Positions 1 through 5,677 of a stretch of 8,238 bases of DNA are shown here, piece after piece. The number at the start of each line of letters is the position of its first letter. The stretch's first letter is position 1. A program made the translations under genes and the position numbers. The notes beneath the pieces are model-generated. The model had not been told where the DNA came from. It saw nothing but the letters and a program-made list of their open reading frames with translations, and did no database searches. Source of the stretch: JBGPLH01 sp041486365 [NCBI: Thermodesulfobacteriota bacterium] (GTDB lineage Bacteria; JAUYMQ01); the NCBI GenBank assembly GCA_041486365.1, contig JBGPLH010000134.1, positions 1 to 8,238 on the forward strand. The letters are read 5' to 3'.

Positions 1-66
1 CTCGAAGAGGCCCTCCACGCCCTCACGAAGGAGGCGGCCCCCCCGGAGCCTGCCCATGCCGCCTGA
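1..66 (+). CDS. C-terminal end of an upstream protein, probably an ABC transporter ATP-binding subunit (partial)
   Basis: Reading from base 1, the first frame stays open for 21 codons and ends at TGA 64-66, overlapping the start of the next gene by 11 bases. The visible tail begins LEEALHALT and then becomes an Ala/Pro/Glu-rich end. Many ABC ATPases of the drug-export (DrrA/YbhF) class finish with a similar 'LEDxFxxLT' motif followed by a short disordered tail. Together with the neighbouring YbhF-like ATPase and two permeases, this suggests a first ATPase subunit, that is, YbhF split into two genes. The overlap implies it belongs to the same operon. Only 21 residues are visible, so the family call is an inference. 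Another upstream operon member is possible. Confidence 0.5.
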   Translation, partial: LEEALHALTKEAAPPEPAHAA

Positions 67-982
67 GGCCCCTGCCAGTAGATACGCGATCGAGGCCGCC
101 GGCCTCACGAAGGCCTTCGGCGAGTTCATCGCCGTGAAGGACGTCTCCTTCCAGGTAGCCCGCGGATCGATCTTCGGCTTCGTCGGCGGCAACGGCTCGG
201 GGAAGTCGACGACCATCCGGATGCTCTGCGGGCTGCTTTCGCCCACGGAGGGTGGGGCCCTCGTCGCGGGATTCCGCGTTCCCGGGGAGGAGCGCCGCGT
301 GCTCCACCGCATCGGGTACATGAGCCAGAAGCTCTCGATGTACCCGACGCTCACGGTGCTCGAGAACGTGCGCTTCGCGGCGGGGATCTACGGGATCGGT
401 GACGCGCAGCGGGAGGAGCGCTGGTCGGCCCTGCGTGACCGGCTCGGGCTGGGACCCCACCTGAAGACGCGCGTGTCGGATCTGTCGGGCGGCATCAAGC
501 AGCGCACGGCGCTGTGCTGCGCGATCCTCCACGAGCCCGAGGTCGTCTTTCTCGACGAGCCGACGGCGGGGGTCGACGTCGAGAACCGGTCGGTGTTCTG
601 GGAGATCATCCGCGAGATGGCCCGGAGCGGGGTCACAGTCTTCGTGACGAGCCACTACCTCGACGAGATGGAGTTCGCGGACCTGATCGGCTTCATCGAC
701 CGGGGCGAGATGATCGCGCTCGATCGCCCCGAGCACCTGAAGGCGGTGCAGGCCGGCGGCTACCCCATCGAGATCGTGGCCCCCCCGGGCGTGGCGCTGC
801 CCGGGGAGAGCCGGATCGTTCTCCGTGATCTCCGGCCCGAGACCGTGGCGGAGGCCGAGCGCGCCGTCCTCGCCCGCGACCCGCGCCTCACGATCCGGCT
901 CGCGCTGCCGGGGCTCGACACGGTGTTCCTCGCGATGCTCCGGGCGCGTGAGCGCGAACGGGAGCGAGAGGCGGCGCCGTGA
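56..982 (+). CDS. ABC transporter ATP-binding protein, YbhF C-terminal-half type (drug/solute export)
   Basis: This 308-residue cytoplasmic ATPase should power the two permeases encoded directly downstream. All nucleotide-binding motifs are visible: Walker A GGNGSGKST at 44-52, Q-loop Gln91, signature LSGGIKQR at 143-150, Walker B VVFLDEP at 163-169 with catalytic Glu168, D-loop AGVD at 171-174, and the switch His200 in TSH. The stretch from 158 to 230 (HEPEVVFLDEPTAGVD, then TSHYLDEMEFAD) strongly recalls the second ATPase half of E. coli YbhF. Residues 235-295 form the small C-terminal domain common in DrrA-like subunits. The protein ends in an Arg-Glu repeat (298-305). The ATG at 56 is preceded by GGAG (45-48) at a good distance and lies inside the previous gene's end. 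Odd points are Gly instead of the usual Pro in the P-loop (GGNG rather than GPNG) and Val after the D-loop Asp. Neither should prevent ATP hydrolysis. The transported substrate is unknown. Confidence 0.93.
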   Translation: MPPEAPASRYAIEAAGLTKAFGEFIAVKDVSFQVARGSIFGFVGGNGSGKSTTIRMLCGLLSPTEGGALVAGFRVPGEERRVLHRIGYMSQKLSMYPTLTVLENVRFAAGIYGIGDAQREERWSALRDRLGLGPHLKTRVSDLSGGIKQRTALCCAILHEPEVVFLDEPTAGVDVENRSVFWEIIREMARSGVTVFVTSHYLDEMEFADLIGFIDRGEMIALDRPEHLKAVQAGGYPIEIVAPPGVALPGESRIVLRDLRPETVAEAERAVLARDPRLTIRLALPGLDTVFLAMLRAREREREREAAP

Positions 983-2256
983 GCCGCCGGCGGCCGATCC
1001 CGGCCATCGGCCGGATTCGCACGCTCATCTGGCGCGAGTTCGTCGAGCTGGGCCGCGACCCCTTCACGATCGCCATCCTCACGATCCTCCCGCTCCTGCT
1101 CATCGCCATGCTCTCCTACGCCCTCACGACGGAGGTCCGCGGCCTTCGCGTCGGCGTCTTCGACGCCGACCGCAGCGAGCAGAGCCGCGCCCTCGTCTCG
1201 GCCCTGGAGAGCACGGGCTACTTCCGCATCGACCGGCTTGCCGGCCTCGCCGGAATCCGGAGCCACATGGCTTCCGGACGGCTGGCCGCCGCCATCGTGA
1301 TCCCGCCCGGCTTCTCGAGCGATCTCGCCCGCGGGCGGGCGACGCAGGTGCAGGCGATCTTCGACGGGACCGAGACGGTGATCGCGGCGAACGCCGAAGG
1401 GCTCATCGACGCGATGATCGGCGCCTTCGACCGCGAGCTGCGCTCCCGCAACCCGCGCCGCGTCGCCATCGCCACCGGCGTCTTCCCGGGCGCCGGCATG
1501 GCCCCCGGCGAGAGCGATCCGGAAGGCGGGAACGTCGCCGTGTCGCCCCGGGGCGGCGACGTCGCGGACGCGTCCTCCTCGGGCACGGATCTCTCCCGGG
1601 CCCGGGGCACGGGCCCGATCCGGATCGTCCAGCGAAACCTCTTCAACCCCGGCATGCGGGGGACCGATTTCACGATCCCGGGGCTGATCGGGTTCATCAC
1701 GACGTTCCTCTGCATCCTGACGACGGCCCTCTCGATCGTGCGCGAGCGGCAGGCGGGGACTTTCGAGCAGCTTCGCGTGACGCCGGTCCGCCCCATCGAG
1801 ATCATCCTCGGCAAGATCCTGCCGCTGGGGTTCGTGTACCTGGTCGACACCTGCCTGCTCATGGCCCTCGGCTACTTCCTCTTCGACATCTGGCCCCGGG
1901 GGAGCGTGCTGCTGCTCCTCTCCGTGACGGCCTTCTACCTGCTGCTCAACCTCTCCTGGGGGCTGCTCGTGTCCGCGTCGGCGCAGTCCCCGGACCAGGC
2001 GGTGCAGACGACCGTGCTCATCGTGACGCCCCAGCTCTCCCTGTCCGGCTTCGTGTTCCCGATCCACTCGATGCCCGAGTGGTCCCGGTGGCTCGTGGAG
2101 CTGGTCCCCTTCGCCCACTTCCTGCGGATCATCCGCGGGATCTACCTCACGGGCGCGGGCCTCGCCGACATCTGGCCCGAGCTGCTGGTGCTGCTGGCGT
2201 TCCTCGCCCTGTTCCTCGTGGGCGTGAACCGGAGCCTGGAGAAATTGAAAGTATGA
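979..2256 (+). CDS. ABC-2 family export permease, YbhR/YbhS-like (first of a pair)
   Basis: This 425-residue inner-membrane protein is a half-transporter that should pair with the next gene's product. The topology is typical of the family: a cytoplasmic start with the WREFVELGRDP coupling-helix region, TM1 at about 28-50, a large extracytoplasmic domain at about 51-232, then five more membrane segments near 233-254, 281-303, 309-333, 341-361 and 398-416. The conserved ABC-2 stretch RERQAGTFEQLRVTPVRP (255-272) and SGFVFPIHSMPEW (356-368) are present. NLFNPGMRGTDFTIPGLIGF (220-239) resembles the corresponding part of YbhR. Residues 166-213 form a Gly/Ser/Pro/Asp-rich stretch that looks like an inserted disordered linker. 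The GTG start at 979 overlaps the previous stop as GTGA and has GAGAGG (966-971) seven bases upstream, so translation is probably coupled. An overlapping ORF in another frame covers this region but shows no family features. Confidence 0.92.
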   Translation: MSRRRPIPAIGRIRTLIWREFVELGRDPFTIAILTILPLLLIAMLSYALTTEVRGLRVGVFDADRSEQSRALVSALESTGYFRIDRLAGLAGIRSHMASGRLAAAIVIPPGFSSDLARGRATQVQAIFDGTETVIAANAEGLIDAMIGAFDRELRSRNPRRVAIATGVFPGAGMAPGESDPEGGNVAVSPRGGDVADASSSGTDLSRARGTGPIRIVQRNLFNPGMRGTDFTIPGLIGFITTFLCILTTALSIVRERQAGTFEQLRVTPVRPIEIILGKILPLGFVYLVDTCLLMALGYFLFDIWPRGSVLLLLSVTAFYLLLNLSWGLLVSASAQSPDQAVQTTVLIVTPQLSLSGFVFPIHSMPEWSRWLVELVPFAHFLRIIRGIYLTGAGLADIWPELLVLLAFLALFLVGVNRSLEKLKV

Positions 2257-3392
2257 CGATCTCCTGGCGGAACGTACGCGCGCTGCTCTGGAAGGAAACC
2301 ATCCGCCTCCGCAACGACAAGGGCACGATGAGGGTGATCCTCGTCCAGCCCGTGATCTTCCTGATCATCTACGGGACGATGATCACCTATCAGATCTACA
2401 ACATCCGCTGGTTCGTCGAGGACCGTGACCACACGGAGATGTCACGGCGACTCGAGAGCGAGATCCGGGCCACGGGCCGGTTCGAGGCGCCGGCCCCCGT
2501 GCTGGGGGACCGGGCGCGGCTGGACGCCTTCACTCGCCACCACGCGAGCGCCGGCCTCGTGATCCCCGAGGGCTTTCACCGGCGGGTGATGCGCGGGGAG
2601 CCGGCCTACGTGCAGCTCCTGCTGAACGGCGCCGACCCGCTCGTCGCCACGCGGGCGGGCTCCTACGTCGCCCAGGTGGTGGCGCGCTTCCGGCCCCGGG
2701 GCGCGCCGGCTATCTCCACGCCCGACGTGGGCGAGGTGGCGGGCGGCGCGCGCATCGAGGTGCGCAAGCGCTTCTGGTACAACCCGACGCTCTCGGACCG
2801 CTTCTACTTCCTGTCCGCCCTCCCCGCGATCCTGCTCACGCAGATCTGCCTCGCCCTGGCCAGCGCCTCGCTCGCCCTCGAGCGCGAGAACGGGACCTAC
2901 GAATCCCTCATCGCGAGCCCGGTGCAGCCCATCGAGATCGTCCTGGGCAAGACGGCCCCCTACGCCGTCATCGCCTACCTGATCCTCTTCGGGGTGATCT
3001 TCGCCGAGTATGTCTTCTTCGGGATGCGCTTCCGGGGGAGCCTGGTGGCGCTGGCGGTGGCCACCCTCCCCTTCATCCTCGCCAACGCGTCCATCGGCCT
3101 GTTCTTCTCGACGATCAGCTCGAGCCTCTTCCAGGGGGCCTTCATCGGGTTCTTCTTCATCCTGTTCTCCGTGAACCTCTCGGACTATTTCTACCCGACG
3201 CAGACGATGCCCACGGCGATCCGGCTGTCGAGCTACCTGTTCCCGATGAAGTATTACGTGGCGATCCTGCGGGGAATCGGCGTGCGGGGGGCCACGCTCG
3301 CGGAGATGTGGTTCCCGATCTCCGCCTGTATCGGCTACTTCCTCGTGGTGCTCGCGATCCTCACCCGGGTAACCCGGCGGACCATCGGCTGA
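2253..3392 (+). CDS. ABC-2 family export permease, YbhS/YbhR-like (second of a pair)
   Basis: This is a 379-residue inner-membrane partner of the preceding permease. It shows TM1 at about 25-45, an extracytoplasmic domain at about 46-185, and membrane segments near 186-207, 236-256, 262-285, 292-311 and 353-371. The hallmark ABC-2 element ERENGTYESLIASPVQPIEI (210-229) and the WYNPTLSDRFYF motif (175-186), equivalent to the WFNP/WYNP motif of YbhS and YbhR, are present, as is YPTQTMPTAIRLSSYLFPMKY (314-334) before the last helix. The ATG at 2253 overlaps the previous TGA as ATGA, with GGAGA (2238-2242) ten bases upstream. A much longer in-frame ORF begins at 825, but its first 476 codons run over the previous permease in another frame and are spurious. 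Unlike its partner, it has no low-complexity insertion. The pair probably forms a heterodimeric channel. Substrate unknown. Confidence 0.92.
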   Translation: MTISWRNVRALLWKETIRLRNDKGTMRVILVQPVIFLIIYGTMITYQIYNIRWFVEDRDHTEMSRRLESEIRATGRFEAPAPVLGDRARLDAFTRHHASAGLVIPEGFHRRVMRGEPAYVQLLLNGADPLVATRAGSYVAQVVARFRPRGAPAISTPDVGEVAGGARIEVRKRFWYNPTLSDRFYFLSALPAILLTQICLALASASLALERENGTYESLIASPVQPIEIVLGKTAPYAVIAYLILFGVIFAEYVFFGMRFRGSLVALAVATLPFILANASIGLFFSTISSSLFQGAFIGFFFILFSVNLSDYFYPTQTMPTAIRLSSYLFPMKYYVAILRGIGVRGATLAEMWFPISACIGYFLVVLAILTRVTRRTIG

Positions 3393-3410
3393 GGCGGCCC
3401 CTTTCTACGA

Positions 3411-3439
3411 TTGACAGGCCCCTGCCTCCGGCGTGAACA
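3411..3439 (+). promoter_or_regulatory. Weak candidate promoter for the short-chain dehydrogenase gene
   Basis: A perfect sigma70-type -35 hexamer TTGACA lies at 3411-3416, only 18 bases after the second permease's stop codon. No good -10 box follows. The best placements, TGAACA at 3434-3439 (17-base spacer) or GAACAT at 3435-3440 (18-base spacer), match the consensus poorly. The location between the exporter operon and a stand-alone gene makes a promoter reasonable, but the sequence support is only half a promoter. Confidence 0.22.
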
Positions 3440-3491
3440 TGGCCGGCAGCCGAGGCACCCCACGGACGGAGCAGGGAGAAAACACGACACC

Positions 3492-3511
3492 GCGCGCCGG
3501 CAGAGGCGCGC
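3492..3511. repeat. Short perfect inverted repeat in the SDR leader
   Basis: GCGCGCC at 3492-3498 and GGCGCGC at 3505-3511 are perfect reverse complements separated by six bases (GGCAGA). In RNA this would be a 7-bp all-G/C hairpin, ending 65 bases before the SDR start codon and well clear of its ribosome binding site. No T-run follows, so it is not a standard intrinsic terminator. In such GC-rich DNA, a repeat of this size could arise by chance. Confidence 0.4.
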
Positions 3512-3576
3512 TGGCTTCGATCGTGTCGGAGGGCCCAGGCGCCACCCGCCGCGCGATCCATGGGAAAGGAAGCGTC

Positions 3577-4410
3577 ATGGCCATCCAGGGAAAGGTGATC
3601 ACCATCACGGGCGCCGCGAGCGGGATCGGACTCGTCACGGCGAAGCGCTTCGCGTCCCTGGGAGCGCGCGTCGTCCTGGGAGACATCGCGGATCAGAATC
3701 TCCAGGCGGCGTTGAAGGAAGTCGCGGCGATCGGGCCAGAGGCCCGCGCGGAGAAGGTGGACGTCACCAGCTCCGCCTCGATGAACGCGTTCCTCGAGGG
3801 CGCCCGGTCGGCCTTCGGGCGGCTGGACGTCCACGTGAACAACGCGGGCGTGCTGCTCACCGCCCCCTTCGATGCGCTCACCGACGAGGAGATGGAACGG
3901 CACATCCGCGTGAACACGCTGGGCATGATGTACGGCACCCGCGCCGCCGCCCGGATCATGAAGACCCAGCCCGAGGGGGGCCACATCCTCAATGTCGCGT
4001 CGCTGGCCGGCATCGTCATCGTCCCGGGCGCCGCGGCCTACGCCGCGTCCAAGTGGGGCATCCGCGGATACACGCTCACGGTGGCCGCCGAGCTCCGGAA
4101 CACGAAGGTGCGTGTGACCTCGATCTGCCCCGACGCCGTGGAGACGCCTCTCCTGGACCTCGGGGAGTCCGCGAAGGACTCGCCTCTCATCTTCTCCGGC
4201 GGTGCTCCGATGCCCCCCGAGCGGGTCACCGACGCGATCGTCGGCGCCGTGGAAAGGCCGCGGATCGAGGTCTGCATCCCCGCTTCGCGGGGAATCCTGT
4301 CCCGCATCTCCTCCCTCTTCCCGAATCTGGGAAACGCCTTCCTCGGCCCCTTCGAGCAACGGGGCCTCAAGAACCTTGCGCATCGGCCGCGCGGCCCCCG
4401 GGCCTCCTAG
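3577..4410 (+). CDS. SDR family NAD(P)-dependent oxidoreductase (classical short-chain dehydrogenase)
   Basis: This 277-residue soluble, probably cytoplasmic enzyme has a Rossmann fold and should oxidise an alcohol or reduce a carbonyl using a nicotinamide cofactor. The cofactor-binding motif TGAASGIG is at 11-18. Asp36 at the end of the second beta strand (VVLGD) favours NAD(H) over NADP(H). NNAG is at 88-91. The full catalytic tetrad is visible: Asn113 (RVNTLG), Ser142 (NVAS), Tyr155 and Lys159 (YAASK). The usual PG after the active site is PD here (ICPDAVETP, 183-191). A basic C-terminal extension (about 235-277) follows the core. The ATG at 3577 was chosen because AAGGA (3566-3570) sits six bases upstream. 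The frame is open back to GTG 3433, but those 48 extra residues would push the Rossmann motif unusually far from the N-terminus and do not look conserved. It stands alone between two exporter operons, so its substrate and any link to export are unknown. Confidence 0.93.
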   Translation: MAIQGKVITITGAASGIGLVTAKRFASLGARVVLGDIADQNLQAALKEVAAIGPEARAEKVDVTSSASMNAFLEGARSAFGRLDVHVNNAGVLLTAPFDALTDEEMERHIRVNTLGMMYGTRAAARIMKTQPEGGHILNVASLAGIVIVPGAAAYAASKWGIRGYTLTVAAELRNTKVRVTSICPDAVETPLLDLGESAKDSPLIFSGGAPMPPERVTDAIVGAVERPRIEVCIPASRGILSRISSLFPNLGNAFLGPFEQRGLKNLAHRPRGPRAS

Positions 4411-4486
4411 GGACGCGCGCGGAGCCGGGGGCTGCAAGGCCTCCCTCCGGGTCCCGCGCGTTCTGGCGGTCCCACGGAGATCGCAA

Positions 4487-4516
4487 GGGGGAGCGGCCTT
4501 TTTGCGCCGCTCCCCC
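4487..4516. repeat. Perfect 11-bp inverted repeat: candidate terminator of the SDR gene and/or operator of the RND operon
   Basis: GGGGGAGCGGC (4487-4497) and GCCGCTCCCCC (4506-4516) are exact reverse complements around an eight-base centre CTTTTTGC. As RNA this would be a very stable hairpin, located 77 bases after the SDR stop and 58 bases before the next start codon, which is a typical terminator position. However, no T-run follows on either strand. The only T-run is inside the loop, which is not the normal intrinsic-terminator arrangement. The repeat also overlaps the probable -35 region of the next operon, so a repressor-binding site is an alternative. The repeat itself is certain; its function is open. 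Confidence 0.85.
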
Positions 4517-4529
4517 GATCGGGTATATT
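4502..4529 (+). promoter_or_regulatory. Candidate sigma70-type promoter of the adaptor-RND pump operon
   Basis: TATATT at 4524-4529 matches the -10 consensus at five of six positions and is one of the very few AT-rich spots in this GC-rich window. With a 16-base spacer, the -35 would be TTGCGC (4502-4507), matching only the TTG. It lies in the loop and right arm of the inverted repeat at 4487-4516. A transcript would start near 4536, giving a leader of about 38 bases before the adaptor ATG. The -10 and its position are convincing. The weak -35 suggests low basal activity or activator dependence. Confidence 0.5.
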
Positions 4530-4573
4530 CCTCTCCGACCTCCCATCTCCCAGCCCGGCAACCACGGACGACG

Positions 4574-5677
4574 ATGCCCGCGACAGGATTCCGCTCAGCA
4601 CTCCGGCTGCTCGCGCCGCTGCTCCTCGCGCTCGCCCTCCTGCCGGCATGTGGCGGCGGCGGTGACGACAAGGGCCCGCAGGATTTCCCCGTTCCCGTCG
4701 AGATGGCGACCGTGGAGTCGAAGGACCTCCGCGAGACACTCAACCTGGTGGGGACGCTCCAGGCCAACGAGTCGGTCATCCTGAAGTCCGAGATCGATGG
4801 AAAGATCGCGTCGATCCACTTCAACGAGGGGGAGCACGTCCCGGCGGGGAAACTGCTGGTGCAGCTTGACGACTCGGAGATGTCCGCGGAGCTGCGGGAG
4901 GCGGAGGCCGAGCTCGCCTGGGCGCGCGGCGAATTCGCGCGCCGGCAGAACCTCTTCGGCCAGAAGGTCGTGCCGGAGCGGGAGCTCGATCGTGCGAAGG
5001 CCGACCTTGATCGGGATGCCGCGCACGTGGAGACGATCAAGGCCCGGCTGGCGAAGACCGTCATCACCGCCCCCTTCGGCGGCATCGTGGGAGCGCGGCA
5101 GGTGAGCCCGGGGGACGTGCTCAGCTCCTCGACCGAGCTGGTGAACCTCGAGTCCATCGACCCGCTCAAACTCGAGTTCGAGGTCCCCGAGCGCTACATC
5201 CCGCTTCTCGCGGTGAACCAGGCGGTGAACCTGAAGGTCACCGCTTTCCCCGACCGGAAGTTCCCCGGCATCGTCTACTTCATCGATCCCAGGGTATCGA
5301 GCGCCAATCGCGCCGTACCCGTGAAGGCGCATGTCCCGAACTCGGAGGAACTACTCCGCCCCGGCATGTACGCCAACGTGGAGCTGGTGGTGCAGGACAA
5401 GCCCCACGCGGTCACGATCCCCGAGCAGGCGCTGATCCCGCAGGGGGAGAACGTGTTCGTCTTTCGCGTGAAGGCCGACAATACCGTGGAGCTGGTCCCC
5501 GTACGCACGGGGATCCGGACCGGCGGGATCGTGGAGATCAGCGACGGCCTCGCGGCCGGTGACCGGGTGGTCTCCGCGGGCCATCAGAAGCTCGGCCCCG
5601 GAAGCAAGGTCGTCCCCTTCGGCGCGCCCCCCACGGCGGGCAAGCCCGCCGCGAAGGGCGCGGGAGGCGCGTCGTGA
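4574..5677 (+). CDS. RND efflux periplasmic adaptor (membrane fusion) lipoprotein
   Basis: This 367-residue adaptor should link the inner-membrane RND pump encoded next to an outer-membrane channel. A lipoprotein signal peptide is clear: basic Arg8 and Arg11, a Leu/Ala-rich core, then lipobox LPAC with the lipidated Cys26. Domain order is typical of the AcrA/HlyD family: a first lipoyl half-motif at about 65-99 (ESVILKSEIDGKIASI, then EGEHVPAGKLLVQLDD), an alpha-helical hairpin of roughly 60 residues (100-160), a second lipoyl half at 163-197 (ITAPFGGIVGARQVSPGDVL), a beta-barrel domain at about 198-275, and a membrane-proximal domain at 276-348. The protein ends in an Ala/Gly/Lys/Pro-rich tail. 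ATG 4574 was chosen because the signal peptide begins there. Its Shine-Dalgarno sequence is weak (GGACG just upstream), and the frame remains open back into the SDR gene, where that upstream part is meaningless. The residue after Cys26 is Gly, followed by a run of Gly. It overlaps the pump gene by four bases. Confidence 0.93.
   Translation: MPATGFRSALRLLAPLLLALALLPACGGGGDDKGPQDFPVPVEMATVESKDLRETLNLVGTLQANESVILKSEIDGKIASIHFNEGEHVPAGKLLVQLDDSEMSAELREAEAELAWARGEFARRQNLFGQKVVPERELDRAKADLDRDAAHVETIKARLAKTVITAPFGGIVGARQVSPGDVLSSSTELVNLESIDPLKLEFEVPERYIPLLAVNQAVNLKVTAFPDRKFPGIVYFIDPRVSSANRAVPVKAHVPNSEELLRPGMYANVELVVQDKPHAVTIPEQALIPQGENVFVFRVKADNTVELVPVRTGIRTGGIVEISDGLAAGDRVVSAGHQKLGPGSKVVPFGAPPTAGKPAAKGAGGAS

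Noticed and set aside
760-2118. 452-codon antisense open frame opposite the ATPase and first permease
   Set aside because: Its product is rich in Asp, Glu, Arg, Gly and His with no recognisable fold. This is typical of antisense frames in GC-rich genes, which lack stop codons by composition.
825-2252. Long + strand open frame that continues into the second permease
   Set aside because: The first 476 codons read over the first permease in another frame and give an Arg/Pro-rich sequence without domains. The permease frame has clear membrane segments and family motifs, and the second permease has its own ATG at 2253 with an overlap and a Shine-Dalgarno sequence.
3433-3576. Upstream extension of the SDR to GTG 3433 or ATG 3439
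   Set aside because: The 48 extra residues look random, place the cofactor motif too far from the N-terminus, and lack a Shine-Dalgarno sequence, whereas ATG 3577 has AAGGA at ideal spacing.
4413-4461. Possible long-range stem in the SDR trailer (ACGCGCG 4413-4419 with CGCGCGT 4455-4461)
   Set aside because: The arms are 35 bases apart with poor inner pairing and no T-run after them. Short CG-rich complements like these are expected by chance in this composition.
3411-4784. + strand open frame overlapping the SDR in another frame
   Set aside because: It gives an Arg/Gly/His/Pro-rich product without motifs and runs across the SDR, which has a complete catalytic tetrad in its own frame.
3361-5169. 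602-codon antisense open frame opposite the SDR and adaptor
   Set aside because: It spans two well-supported + strand genes and the spacer between them, including the inverted repeat, and the translation shows no domain. It is a composition shadow.
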